Shown here piece by piece: positions 35,101-47,194 of a stretch of DNA of 64,000 nucleotides. A program made the position numbers and the translations under genes. Origin of the DNA: Alligator mississippiensis (lineage: Eukaryota > Chordata > Crocodylia > Alligatoridae); the NCBI RefSeq assembly GCF_030867095.1, contig NC_081827.1, positions 25,482,001 through 25,546,000 of the forward strand. Direction: 5' to 3'. The notes under the pieces are model-generated. The model ran no database searches, was not told the DNA's origin, and saw only the letters and a program-made list of their open reading frames with translations. The first letter of the stretch is position 1. Each line of letters starts with the position of its first letter.

Positions 35101-35399
35101 AAAATACATCAGGCCAAAGTCATGAGAACAGAGCGGCCTGATTGCTTCCGTTGGTGGTGGCCCTCCACAGCCTGTGTCCTCTCTCTCACCCACCTCTGCA
35201 CAGACAGGGTCAGCTTTGCAGATGGTGCGGGGCAGCTCCCAGCTTGACTCCTTCTCCCACAACCGTGTTCTTCAGGGCTTGGCTCTAGCTCTTGTACAGA
35301 CAGGGACAGCAAGGCCAGCGGCCGGTGGAAGGCAACCTCTGCCTTCATGTTTTGGCTTGCATGACCTATGCGCAGCTAGCTGCCGACACAGGTACCCCA
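32135..35399. other. Upstream region of LHFPL3, no gene seen
   Basis: Mostly AT-rich single-copy-looking DNA. Small features include a duplicated TGTACTGTCTCTRTCTAGTT at about 34353-34397. No exon or RNA gene recognised. Distal regulatory elements could be present but cannot be shown from sequence alone. Confidence 0.4.
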
Positions 35400-35750
35400 C
35401 AGCCAAGCCCTTTTGTGCGCCCCTGCCTCCCCGGGCCTAACCCCCTCCGATGGACATCCTATAACATGCCCAGCGCTGGCCCGGCGTGGCACGCACAGAA
35501 GCCTTCCGGTTTTTTTGCCTTCAACATCCGTAGCATTGGAGAAGGAGGCCTCGAGTCCGGGGGTGCACCTAGACTCCTGGGGTCCCCGGTGGGGGGGGAC
35601 ACTTTTGGTATGGGTCTGCCCTTCGCCAGAGATAATGGCAACAACAATCATTCTTTCCACCATTTGTGGGCACCGCTGCCACTGGCGCAGCCTGGCGGGC
35701 CTGCCCCAGCCCCTGTGCGGGGACACGAGGGTGGCAGTGCGGGCGGGCGG

Positions 35751-35800
35751 GAGCCCGAGCCCGAGCCCGAGCCCCAGCCCCAGCCCCAGCCCCAGCCCCG
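35751..35800. repeat. GAGCCC/CAGCCC hexamer repeat
   Basis: About four GAGCCC/GAGCCCC units followed by four CAGCCC-type units. The minus strand is a run of G-triplets and could form a G-quadruplex. It lies about 225 bp upstream of the LHFPL3 start codon. Confidence 0.9.
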
Positions 35801-36025
35801 CCCGCCGAGGAGCCCGGGCCGCGGTTGCGCAGCAGAGGGAGGCGGCAGCGCTGGCAGCCCCGCGCGGGGGGGTCGCACTTGCCGCCCTCGGCAGCGGCGG
35901 CGGCAGCGGCGGCGCGGGCCGGGCGGGTGCCTGCTGCCGGCGGGGGATGCTCCCCCCGAGAGGCGGCGGCGGCGGCGGCTGCGGGCGATGCTGAGGCTGT
36001 GAAGCGGCGGCGGGGCCCGGCCAGG

Positions 36026-36464
36026 ATGCCCGGAGCGGCGGCGGCGGCGGCGGGCGCGGCGATGCTGCCGGCGCAGGAGGCGGCCAAGCTGTACCACACC
36101 AACTACGTGCGCAACTCGCGGGCCATCGGCGTGCTCTGGGCCATCTTCACCATCTGCTTCGCCATCGTCAACGTGGTGTGCTTCATCCAGCCCTACTGGA
36201 TCGGCGACGGCGTGGACACGCCGCAGGCCGGCTACTTCGGGCTCTTCCACTACTGCATCGGCAACGGCTTCTCCCGCGAGCTCACCTGCAGCGGCAGCTT
36301 CACGGACTTCTCCAGCCTGCCCGCGGGGGCCTTCAAAGCCGCCTCCTTCTTCATCGGCCTCTCCATGATGCTCATCATCGCCTGCATCGTCTGCTTCATC
36401 CTCTTCTTCTTCTGCAACACGGCCACCGTCTACAAGATCTGCGCCTGGATGCAGCTCACCTCGG
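36026..36464 (+). CDS. LHFPL3: LHFPL tetraspan subfamily member 3, coding exon 1
   Basis: LHFPL3 (GARLH3) is a four-pass membrane protein; with its close relative LHFPL4 it is known as an auxiliary subunit partner of GABA-A receptors. This exon gives 146 complete codons plus one base. Visible features are a poly-alanine N-terminus (about residues 4-12), a [18 protein letters not shown] block, TM1 at about 33-55, a first extracellular loop with GLFHYC (72-77) and ELTC (85-88), TM2 at about 105-129, and the start of TM3 at [10 protein letters not shown]. The exon ends in phase 1 at the donor G|GTGAGT (intron from 36465). I chose the ATG at 36026 because the encoded N-terminus agrees with the family; a second in-frame ATG is at 36062. 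LHFPL4 is similar, but the alanine run and [14 protein letters not shown] favour LHFPL3. The other exons lie beyond the window. Confidence 0.95.
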
Positions 36465-39400
36465 GTGAGTGAGAGCCGGGCCCGGGCGGGGCGCGGGGGT
36501 CCGCCCGCTTCGTCCCCGGAGCGCGGCCGGGGCACCGCGGCCGAGCCCGCCCTCGCCCTCGCCCCGGTGCCGGGGACAAGGAGATCCCCCTGCAGCGGCT
36601 GGCTGTGCCCGAGCGGAGCCGCCGGCTGCGTCTGAAGTCCCCCGTGGCGGGCACTGAGTGCCTCCCCGAGGAGAGCGCGGGCGGAGGAAGCGGAGTGGGG
36701 CGAGAGAGAAATCCCGGGGATCCCGGGTGTTTCCTCCCTCCCGGCTCGCTAGGCTGCCTCGGCTTTGGGCTCCGTGGAGACGAGCGGGTTGGAGGGCTGG
36801 GCTGGGGGATAGGCGCCCTTTGGGGAAAAGGTTAGGCTCAGACGGATGGTTTTCTGGCGGGAGCTAGAGGAGAGGGAGGAACAAGATCCCAAGTGGAGAT
36901 GGCGATGTCAAGCACTTGGAACAAGGGGAAAAGTTGTTCGTTCTTCAGTAACTTGGGGAGGACGGGAGCATTGCATCTAAGCAAAATCCTGGGAAAGCCC
37001 CTGAACCTGAAGACATTTTGCAAGCTGCTTGGAAGCACAAGGCAACTGTTGTCAGAAGGAGTGTGCAGTCGCTCACCCAGTCTGGCACTCGGCTGCATTC
37101 ACTTCAGTGTCTCAGCTCTGGCTGTTCCCAGTTTTTTGCTCTATGGTTTTACCAGTTTGCAACTTGCCATCTGAAGTTAGAAGGTCTTTGCAGGAATTTC
37201 TTGTTCGGAGAGGCTTTTTGAGCTCTTTCCCTTTCTTACGTGCTAGGCTAGCTATACACATATTGTACGTACGCGTAATGGTTATTCTGCTTATCGTGTT
37301 TACGTTTTTACACTGCCGTGTGTGTGTTGTTACTTCTGTCTTAATCCCGTAATAGTTTGAGGATGGTGTTGATAGATATGGCCCTGACTTCACATGGACT
37401 CCCTCTGCTCTGGGAATCCTCTGTGGCATTAGCCACTCCTCTTCTTATCTTATAAAATGTGTTCAAATATGCTGCTGTTCATTTTATAAATTCATGTTGG
37501 TTGGCGTAGGGAAGTACAAGTTGCAGTCTGTTTGCACCAGGGAGGTCTCCTGTGCTGCCCTGATTTGTTTTAAGCAAAGGGCAAGGTGGTGATGGCCTTT
37601 GGTCAGGCTCCATTGGAACCTGGCCAGCGCAGGAGCATGACTTGGTGCATCCTCAGCCTGCTTTGGTCCATGTCCTTTTACCACCAGCACATCTCACATT
37701 CCACATCCCAAGTAAGCTTTCCAACTGCAAAAACATGGTGCCTCGCTTTATGCCAGCAGAAACTAATCCAAGGAAATTGGGAATGAATTAATCCCTTTAA
37801 CTGTATTTCTGTGCAAGTGAACACAAATTACTAGAAACCGCTATGTGAATTTTGCTGGTTTGATAAGAATCCAACCAACAGTGTTTGTTTCTCTCAAACT
37901 CCGCATGCGTAGAAATGTAGTGCTTTTAACTTGGGTTGTTTTTTCGCACAAAACTGATGTGTAGAAATGTCCACTGTTTTTGGAGGTGGCCTGATTGCCT
38001 CCACTGAAGGCAGCAAGGTGGAGTGGGGGTTACCATCAGTTTCAGTGGGAGCATTTCAGAAAATCTTACCCAATATTTTCATTCAGAAAAAATCTCATGA
38101 AAATGAATTTATAATTAACCTCGTTGATTGTCTTTTTATTGTTGACTTTCTCTGAAAACCTTGGAAGAACAGTAACAGAGTTCTGAAAGGTTTTGGCACT
38201 GCTGTTTGTGTAAACCTAGCTTAATTTAGCTGTTAACTGATGATTTAGATAAGCAGCCTTTAAAAACCTTGTTCAAAATGGAAGAAAACCAACTGGAGAT
38301 CCCCAGTAGTTTCTCCATGTCACATATTTTCAAGATTTTGTAAGAGCCAGAAATATGTACCATGTAATTGGGGTATACCTAAGGTCTGTCCACCCCCCGC
38401 AACAAGTCAGTTTTGATGAGCTCTGACAGTGTTCCTACAAGTTCCTACATCTTGTCTCTGCTATTTCAATGGGTAGAGAGTGTAGATAATTCATCATAAG
38501 CTTACAATGTTCTTCTCATAAATAGATGATACAGTAGGTATGATGACCAAACAAACAGAAAAGTATGTATAGGACAGGAAGAACTAAACTTGAAGCAGTT
38601 AAACATATATTTCTACCTTAACTTTAGCATACATGAATTCTCAGATAGATCACATGATACTAAAATATAGTGTTAAAACTCTGTAAAAATAGCTCCTATT
38701 TTACCTGGAGAATTTTACTTGAATTAAAGCTTCAGGTGAGAGCTTAGGATCTTGGTTTTCCTTTGGGTTGCATGCTGTCCTGTCTGAGGTATTACACTGT
38801 AAAAGCAGGATGCTGCTCTTATAAACTGATTTTTTTTTTTATTTGAGCAGGGAAGGTAAAGGATATCTGAAATGTATAGAACATTTCATCAGAAGAGTTT
38901 GACAAAAGTTACAAATCATTCTGCAATGTGTAGTTGAAGACCATGTACATTGATTTCATAATTGTTTTCGCTGTTCACACTTTCTGTATTCTTAGCATAT
39001 GGGCATCAATACTCAATTTTATCTATGGAGAGTCAACTTCAAGAGCCTAAATTTAGCCCCAAGCCTTTCTGATCAGGTTTTGAAAACCATATGTGGAAAT
39101 GCTTGCACATACAGTTTTCTGCATGTGAAAATGTTAGATTTGCTAAGAGTATGGGCAGGCACAGGCACCTACAAACTTTGCCCCCTCATAAATGAAAACT
39201 GCATACATAGTTTTTTAGTTTTTAATAGAGCATGCAAATCGTGCTAGAACCACTCAGATAGAGACCCTTCCTTATATTCCTAATAAGTTAAACACTGGGC
39301 TCTTCTTCCTATAAGGCATTTTTCCAAACTCTGGTGATACCATTTTCACATTGCAATGTTGCAAGTACAGGAAAAGAAAAGCAGAGATACCACAAAAAGA

Positions 39401-39689
39401 AGTACAAATTTATATGGGAATGCCTTCATAGACCAGATAAAGACACCTGAGCTAGCTCTGAATTAAGTACAAGCAGCAGTATAGCTATGTTAGTGTTCCC
39501 GTTCCTATGCTAATTTACACTGCTGAGAAACTGGGTATGTTAGCTTGGACAGAGCTCTGGACTAACTCCATCTATTCAGCTTTCAGCACCCAAGCTAGCT
39601 TCTCCTGTATATGTGCCCTGTAAGGCTGCAATCATGTAGAATGAATAGCAGTATACAAGCTTTTAAACAGGCTTTCAGTGTGTTTGTTT
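36465..39689 (+). other. LHFPL3: Start of LHFPL3 intron 1
   Basis: The intron opens with GTGAGTGAG at 36465. The first 300 bp are still CpG-rich; the remainder is AT-rich with no recognisable exon or repeat boundary. The intron runs to the window end. Confidence 0.8.
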
Positions 39690-40297
39690 CAGAATTAAAG
39701 AGCCTGATTCTCTTCTGCCTTGCAACTGTGTTAAGTTGCCAGGACCAGGAAATGTACATGCAAGAATTCTTAAAGACTTGGCTATGGAGCTTTCTGAAAT
39801 TTTGATATTAATATCTGCCAAAATGTAGAATACTTGGCAAATTTCAGAGGACTAGTAAAAAGCTAATGTTGTACCAGTATTTAAAAGGGGTAATCAGAAT
39901 GATCCAGGAATTATAGGCTGGTTAGTTTGACATTTGGGCAAGATCATAAACAAGCTGAAATGTGATGAAGGAAATATAAGTAATGCCAAAAATCCAAGAT
40001 TTCATAGAAATAAACTTGAAGCAGTCTTGCGAAACTGAGTATCAATGTGACCACAAGTTTGAGTGAGATAGTGGTATTTTAACAAATAAAATCTACTTTG
40101 ATTTCTACAAAGCATGTGACATAATCCCCCATGGCAGTGTCATTAAAAACAAATGTACTCTATGAAATAAATGTAACCCTTATCAAACTAATTTAATAAC
40201 TGGATAACTGATAGATCTCAAAAAGTAATTATTAATGGGGATTAATAATCCAATGGGACATATTTCTAGCAGAGTCCCACAGGCCTACTGTTCATTT

Positions 40298-40329
<32 letters not shown>

Positions 40330-41100
40330 TCTATCTCTCTCTCTCCTTTTAAACCTTGTGTCCTAGAATAAAATATAAAGAACTTTTTTGCTGTGAAAAT
40401 TGCAGATGATACACAAACTGGTGGAGTAAGGAAACAGTGAAAGTTTGGTTCTACAGAGTGATCTGGATTGCATGATAAACAGGGTTCAGTTGAATAATAT
40501 GTATGTTAATAAGTCAAATACAGGGTCATATACCTAGTGACCAGCAATGTAGGATCCCATCAGAACTGTAGAAAAGAGATTATATTTTGGGTAAACTGTG
40601 ACATGGAGAAAACAAAAGTCAAAGGAAATAAGTCACTGACCATGAGCTTTCCATGCAATGCTATAGCTAAGGTAAATAATAAGAAGCAAGAAGAAGGTGG
40701 TGTTACCACAGTACACCGCCTCAGTAAGCCCTTTACTGGTGTATCTGCGTTCTTTCACGTTGTCAACATTTTATGGGGGATATTAAAAACTGAAAAGTAT
40801 TTTTGAAAAGGGAAATGGAGGGGCTACAAAAACGATTTGAAGCCTGAAAAGGGGGACCTATGGTGAGAAAGTAAAGTAACTCAATCTATCTAGTATATCC
40901 AAAGGAAGGTTAAGAGGTATCACAGACTGCAAGTATATGCCTGGAGGAAGAGATTTCTGAAAGTTAAAAGGACTCTCCAATCTACCTGCTAAAGACCTAA
41001 CAAGATCCAGTGAATGGAAGTGAAGGCTAGTCATAGGGTGCCATAGAGGGTAACTACATAACAGTGAGGATAGTTGAGACAATTTACCAAAGGGTGTGGT
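39690..41100 (+). mobile_element. Ancient CR1/L3 LINE remnant
   Basis: Decayed LINE coding blocks appear in order: a GAATTCTTAAAGACTTGGCT segment ('RILKDLA'), GTACCAGTATTTAAAAGGGG ('VPVFKKG'), GATCCAGGAATTATAGGCTG ('NYRPVS'), a motif-A-like GACATAATCCCCCATG, and the active-site relic GCAGATGATACACAAACTGG (ADDTQTGG) at about 40406. There is no surviving frame. A CT microsatellite has expanded inside it. Much older than the CR1 at 59.3 kb. Confidence 0.65.
40299..40346. repeat. (CT)n microsatellite
   Basis: Nearly pure CT dinucleotides with two single-base interruptions. Confidence 0.95.
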
Positions 41101-42086
41101 GTGTTCTCTTTAGCTCAAAGTCTTGACATAAAAATTGCATGTCTTTTCCTAGAAAGTATGCTCTAGCTCAGTCAATGAGTGCTTGGTATAGAAACCATGG
41201 GATGAAACTATTGCCTGTGTTGGCTAAAAGCCAGGCTGCCTGATCAGAGTGATGCTTTCCAGTTTTAAAATGCATGGCTGGAAGTGGATGTATGATGTTA
41301 TCAAATGTGAATTTTGCACTTAACCATGCATTTGACACCTTTGCACTCTCTCTGGAAAGGTGAAATGAGTTCACAAGACTTAAGACAGAGGACAGTCGGG
41401 TCGAAACATCCAGAAGATTTTAATAGTGCTTCAGGGCTGATGATTTCACTAATCACATTAAATTCCTCCTCACCAGGGTGAGCTTGCTGAGCTTTTCAGT
41501 TTGTATTGTGAAGTAGTAGGCTGTAACTGTTTTGAGGAAAAGTGTGACGTTTGTCAGACTGCAGCAGAATCAGTGCAGTCTCTCTGTATTGGTTGTGTCA
41601 GATCCTGAAGTCCTGAAGAATTGGTTAGGGGAGCTGTGCATTAATGGGGCTTCCTGTAGCCCAAGAGACTGGGACAATTAGAAGGTAACTGGTGGAAGTA
41701 AGGACGGAGCTAGCACAGCTACATCTTTTCTCCAGGAAAGGGTGAGCTGAGCAATTGCAGGAGCTGCTGAAGACTTGCTTTTGCACTAATGGTGCTAGTG
41801 TGACCTTGCTCCTGTTCAGTGCTGGAGGATTTAGGCCCTTCACATCCAGCAAAAATCCTCAGCACACAGTTCATCTATTTGTACAAGGATAAGGCTATGA
41901 CTCCCTTGCTGTCTTTTTATTGCTATTGCATTAATTAAGATGTACATTTACATTAATTTAGATCCATTTGTTTGTAAATTATTTATTGAGGGGGCTGTGA
42001 TGCGCTGTATAGATGGAAGGGGGTGGGAATAAATAGCTAGTGGCTGTTATTTAGGAAAAGCAAGGGGAAACAGAGCTGATTGTGCA
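41101..42086. other. Intronic DNA, no gene seen
   Basis: No recognised feature. Confidence 0.4.
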
Positions 42087-42350
42087 GTGTTCCTCAGCTT
42101 TCAGGCTGGTGACTCCTTATTCAAATAAAAATTGTTTCTGACCTGTATTTTTACAATAAAGATATCAGTTAAAAATCTATAACTTGTGTGTGTGAGAAGT
42201 TGATGGAGAGTGCTTGACCCTGGAGGTCCTGTGTTATTAAGTGTGGGCAAGCAAGATATATATTGCTTAAAATGTTCAGCATCTTACAACCTTCTGATTA
42301 TCATCCAGGCACAGCCTAGGGAACATGCCAAACTGGTTGAGAAGTGCCAA
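42087..42350. mobile_element. Charlie-like hAT remnant
   Basis: It starts CAGTGTTCCTCAGCTTTCAG and then GGTGACTCCTTATTC, close to the usual Charlie-type left end. A possible right end is GGTTGAGAAGTGCC at about 42337. The 8-bp flanks do not match, so the right limit is uncertain. Confidence 0.45.
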
Positions 42351-44539
42351 GATAGTGGATCAGGGCGGCAAAATGTGATGGTGCATGAAGCTGTGTATTC
42401 AGTTTAAGTAATGGTTCCATTTATCGGATTGGTGTGGGAAGGGGAATCATTGTATGAGGGAAGGAAAAAGAAACCTGAAAGAGCGTGTAAAAAAGAGGCT
42501 ATCCACTATCGGCAAAGTATGTTCTTATTCATCCCAGATGAACAAATAAAATCAGTGGTGGAGAGTTCAAAAGCCCTCGGTCTTGGTGTATGCCTGCTTC
42601 CGCTGAAACCTGTGGGACCTGTTCTGTTGACTTGACACAGGCACTGGCCATTGCTGAGCACTGAAAAAATCCATCTACAAGGTGTAATTAAGAAAGTATC
42701 TATGTAGGAAAGTGAAGTAAGGATGAGGAGTAGAATGGCAAGACTAGATCTGGTAGAATGTATTTAATCAAACAGCAGTAGGTGACTTTGGAATTTCAAG
42801 ACTTTATACCTGTTTAGAAGTGAATATTTTTAGCCCTCTGGTATAAATAGCCCTAGTTTTGATACCATAAAAGATAAAGGTAGAAAGCATATTGGGACTG
42901 AAATTATGAAGCATGATCAAGCAGTATGGACTCAGTATTTGAAAACTAAGATGAATCAACTGTGAAGAATGACAGGGTTACAGCAATGAGAGATTGCAAA
43001 GAAATGAAAGCATGTTTTTTGCTTGGGAATGGGGAAAAGGGTGGGGTGAGGGGTGAGGCGGGGCAGGGAGGCATAGGCATGAGAAGACCTAAAGTTTGAA
43101 AGGTCTGCAGAATTTGATAACACCCGTTGTTATCGGCATTGTTATAAGTTTTGTGGCAGCATGACAGAGTGGATAGTTAGAATATATACCACTGTGTGGA
43201 GCAGTGAGAAAATCCCAATTACTAGGAAAGAGAAAATTACTGCTAGAATCTGTTAAGACAGCCAATATAATAGACTCTGAGATCTGTCTGTTCTAAGAAA
43301 GATATTATCCATTTTCATGTTTGGCAGACTGAGATGCACAAGACTTGAAACAAGTTGGTCTTAGAATGAGAAGGTCATATATAACAGGAGAAAGGGTTGC
43401 TTTATTTTCTCCTGTAGAAGCCAGATGCGAATTTCTGAATTTCATTGATTTTAAAGAGTGTCAGATAGCCTCTGTGGAGAGTCTTTCTGACACAAGCACA
43501 TCATGTGCTATTTTAGAGGAGATTATTCATACCAGTAATTGAGCCTGAATCAGAAAGAAAGGACTACAGAATAAATGGTTTTAAGACACATTATGATAAA
43601 CAGCTGATAAAATGCCATATTCCATTTTGCTGGTTATGTGTTGGACAGCATAAGTATGTGGGAAAACTAGACAGGCATCCTGACTTACAAGGTCAAGCAA
43701 AAATGTACTGGTTTAGGATGTTTATAATATATCACTAGTAAAACCTTGAGATTTTTTGTTGTCATAGGGCCAAAAACTATGTACCTTACTTGCAGGAATA
43801 AGGTAAGTGAGCCTACGTGAGTAACATGAGCAGAATTTGGCTTCTAATCGTGTGCCTCTGACAGCTGCATGCAGAGGTTCTGTTCTATTACACTGTACTT
43901 TGCTTTCATGATGAACCATACGCACTATGAATATGTAAACAAAATGGAAATAGGTCCTTCAGCTTCAGAGATATGGGGAGGAGATGAACTGAAAGGTGCA
44001 TATTGTTTTGCTCCTCCTTCCTTCCCCATCCCATTTTGCCTGCAATGAGAGACCTGCAGGGAATCTGTAGGTCTCCTGCTGTCATGAAACCCTCACCCCC
44101 CAAGGACCCTCCCCAGGGAAAGAGGGCAGGGAGAGTCCTGGCAGCACATGCTCCAAGGGTTCAGCTGATATGGAAGGCATATGGAGAAAAATCCAGAATG
44201 GTTCCTTGCCTGAGGAAAGTGATTCACAGAACTGGGGATAGAAGCCTAGGTTTCCTATACAGTCAATAAGAAGAGTTAGGTGTCTCCAGAGGGCATGTCA
44301 GGGAGTCCAGATGCAGATCAGAAAGCTACCTGCTGGATGCATTAAAGACAGGGATGTGTCAAACTCCTACCTCTCCTGTCCACTGCAGCACCCTGTTTAG
44401 AGGGTAAAAACCTAACTAATAGGGTGGGAGGTGATGGTGCTGCCTACCTTCCGCATCAGTAAGTCTCGAACAGGGTGCTGCAGTTGAGATCCTTTTAAGG
44501 AGCCACAGGATACTGCACAGTATTAGCAATGTTAGGTGT
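42351..44539. other. Intronic DNA, no gene seen
   Basis: AT-rich with a short GGGGTGAGG-rich patch near 43040. No exon recognised. Confidence 0.4.
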
Positions 44540-44756
44540 ACAAACACCTACCTACACATGATCCACAAGATAAATCCAGAGATTTCAAATTGAAATCCAG
44601 AGTGTCAAAAAAATTCTGACCTGTTGTGGTCTTTCTGAGTTCTTAGCAACAGCAGAATTTTCTGCGGTCAGAAACAAGTGAAATCCAAAGTTGCCATCTT
44701 TTGAGGGTTAAGTCTAATGGGGGATGCCTTGAGTCTGAAAAGATTGAGAACCACTG
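44540..44756 (-). mobile_element. Charlie-like hAT end
   Basis: On the minus strand, from 44756 downward, this starts CAGTGGTTCTCAATCTTTTC and continues like a Charlie-type hAT element. The opposite end was not found, so this is probably truncated. Confidence 0.6.
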
Positions 44757-44999
44757 CTCTATGTAATAGTTGAATGGCTAGCATACTCATCCAGGAAATG
44801 GGAGCCTAGATTTCTAGAGCTTCCTCAGCCTGAGGAGGATCTCCTACCTCTCAGAAGACTGCCCTATACAATAGTTTGGCAGAGGGCACCATTCACCTCT
44901 CCTGTTGAAACTGGGCCAGTGGTCAGACAAGTGCAAGAGTTATTGGGCCAGAAGCAGATCAAGATTCTCTTGGTAGGAGGAAAGCCGGAGGTTCTTGGC

Positions 45000-45365
45000 T
45001 AGACAGTCTTACCTCTCCACTCAGGGTCAGACTGATCATCTTATTTGGGGTCAGAAAGGAATTTTACCCCCTGGTCAAGTTGGTATGGAGTGTGGAGGGG
45101 CAGGGTGTGTCCTGCCTGTGATCTCTAAATGTATATTGACAACATTTTATAGAAGCAGGATATTGGCTGCCATGGTGCCTCTGCTTACCTGTGACAGGTT
45201 AGGGTGTTGGGTCTATGTTGTGTTAGGGTTAAGGGTAGTCTTATTTAGTGTTTAGGTTATGGTTGTATGGGATGGTTTGGTTAGGGCTGATCCTACCTCG
45301 GGCTACAGGTTGGACTAGATGACCTGTGGGGGTCCCTTCCAGCCCTTCTTCTCTATGACTCTAAG
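45000..45365 (+). mobile_element. CR1/L3-type LINE 3' UTR and tail
   Basis: GGGTCAGAAAGGAATTTTAC and the terminal block TTGGACTAGATGACCTG, GGTCCCTTCCAGCCCTTCTT, CTATGACTCTAAG form a LINE 3' end of the CR1/L3 group. A related upstream part may reach back to about 44760. Confidence 0.7.
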
Positions 45366-45463
45366 AAAGAAAGAACAAGATTCTGTTGGCTGGTACTTAG
45401 GGCATTCCCCAGGTGTGGGGCAGAGCGTTCTGGCTTCTGGCCTGTGCTACTTGGACTATTTAT

Positions 45464-46481
45464 TAGGGGTGCACTGATAAAGATTTTTTTGGCTGATGCT
45501 GATGGTCGATTATTGATTAGCCATATTGGCCAGTACCAATCTGATTGCTGATATGCAGCCCAGCAGCTTGGAGAGCAGCATCCGACTGGTAAGTCTGTGA
45601 GGGGAAGAGACACGGTGGAGACTGATCAAAGCCCCCTCAATGAGGGAAGGAGTGGGACTGGGGTTGGGGCAGGCACTGCCCAGCCTGGGTGGGGTAGGGG
45701 CAGGATGGAGCCGGCGGCTCATTTGGGGAACACGGGGCAGGGGAGGGAGGGCTCCTGTCACTGTGGGCATTCGTGGAGGAGGCATGGAGGGCCATGTGCC
45801 CCCCTGATCTGCGCGCAGGTTGAGGGTGGACTGCCAGCTGTGCATTCGGGGCCAGGGCTGCACCAGCCTCTTCCCAGCAGCTGTGCTTGTGCTGGGAGGT
45901 GATGCTACGTGGGGACTAGAGCCACCGTGAAATTTGCCATAACACCTCCCTCTCCCCACCCCGATAGGCCTCCCTCCCAGCACTACTGCTGCCCACCCCA
46001 CCCCACCTGGCTCAAGTGCAGCTCTGGCCCCAAGCATGCAGCAGCAGCCCACCCTCACCCTGTGCATGTGCCCCCCACTGGAAGGGGGGCACATGCCCCT
46101 CATGCCTTTCCTGGGGTGCGCACAGTGGTATGAGCTGCCCTCCCCCTTCACCCTCCCACAACTCCTGGATGAGCTGCTGGCTCCATCCCACACCCTGTCC
46201 CTGCCTCTGCCCCAGATTTAGCCCCACTCCCTCCCTTACCGCAGGGGCCTCGATCTGCCCACCCATGCTCTTTCCCCCTCACAGACTTACCGGCCAGACA
46301 CTGCTCTCAAGCTGCCAGGCTGCATTCCTGGCCGCGTACATGCTGTGGCTGCACCCATGCACATAGCATTTATCAGCAACATTTTTGGCCACATCAGCCA
46401 AAAAAAGCCGATTGCTGATAATGTCAATTTTCCTTTTATCAGTGCCAATATGATATGGACTGATGTATCAGTGCAACTCTA
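45464..46481. mobile_element. Fold-back hAT element, long form
   Basis: The ends TAGGGGTGCACTGATA and TATCAGTGCAACTCTA are inverted repeats. They are flanked by CTATTTAT (45456-45463) and CTATTTAC (46482-46489), a 7-of-8 target duplication. Nearly the entire 1018 bp is an imperfect palindrome: 45464-45899 pairs with 45973-46481 around a ~73-bp spacer. Pairing landmarks are GTGCTGGGAGG (45889) with CCTCCCAGCAC (45973), and CAGCTTGGAGAGCAGCATCC with the GCTGCTCTCAAGCTG-like block near 46300. The outer 120 bp of each arm is AT-rich, the inner parts GC-rich. It has no transposase; open frames inside are mirror images of each other. Confidence 0.85.
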
Positions 46482-46489
46482 CTATTTAC

Positions 46490-47194
46490 GTATAAACCTT
46501 TCTGCCAGGCCCTGCTAGCAGTACATGGGCCAGGTCTGAATTTGGGGGGGGGGTGGACTTGAGCCCCCACCTGGAAACTTGGGAAAATGTCACCTTTACT
46601 GGGAGTCCTAGGAGAAAAATATCCCCACTCTCAAGCAATTTTGGATACTGAAATGAATATAAAACTTTATTAAGGGTAAAGAAGGAAATTGCTAAACCGT
46701 ATCAAACATAACAGCTATAAAATACCCCAACTATTTAACTACATCTCACAATATTAAATACCTCAAATATTAAACTCCTTAGACTATTAAACTTTCAGAG
46801 TTTTTGGTCACTTTTGTTTTTTAACTGCAGACTCCCCTCCGTGCGAGTTGCTCCCTTGCCCAGTTCAGAGTGGGGGAAGAGGAGTTTCTTCTCAGGTCAC
46901 TGGGGAAGATTTTGTGTCACTGCTTGCCCCCCTCCCCCCCCCCCCCCTTTAGGAAGCACTGCATGGGATTGCTGCTGCTCTGGGTCTCTACCACCTCTTG
47001 CCACTCTCTGGATTGCCACCCTGCGACTGTGACAGTACTGCTGGGAGTTGCTGCTGCTGGGGAAACTGTATTCTCACCACTTGGGGACTGCTGTGTGAGC
47101 TCCCCTTAGGATTCAGCTCTGGGTCTCACTGGGGTGGCAGCTTCAGACTGACTGCATTGGTGTTGTCCAAGCTGGTGGCCTCCATGGCAACTGG
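46490..47194. other. Intronic DNA; possible 5' end of the METTL17 retrocopy after ~47100
   Basis: The segment 46580-46800 is AT-rich; 46810-47190 is GC-rich with a C-run at about 46934-46947. I recognise no coding similarity before about 47190. Part of 47100-47194 may be the 5'UTR of the retrocopy. Confidence 0.4.

Larger units (their letters stand above)
35400..36760. promoter_or_regulatory. LHFPL3: CpG island, likely LHFPL3 promoter and 5'UTR
   Basis: GC content and CpG frequency rise sharply here compared with both sides, covering the upstream region, coding exon 1 and the start of intron 1. No TATA box stands close upstream of the start codon. GC-box-like CCCCGCCC (about 35795) and GGGCGGGGC (about 36485) are present. 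This fits a CpG-island promoter. The transcription start itself is not determinable from sequence. Confidence 0.8.

Noticed and set aside
35648-36535. 295-codon minus-strand open frame over the LHFPL3 exon
   Set aside because: It is the complement of a real GC-rich exon and CpG island; the peptide is low-complexity and no family is recognised.
40299-40346. Polypyrimidine tract of an LHFPL3 splice acceptor
   Set aside because: It is a pure CT microsatellite inside an ancient LINE, and no exon resembling LHFPL3 follows.
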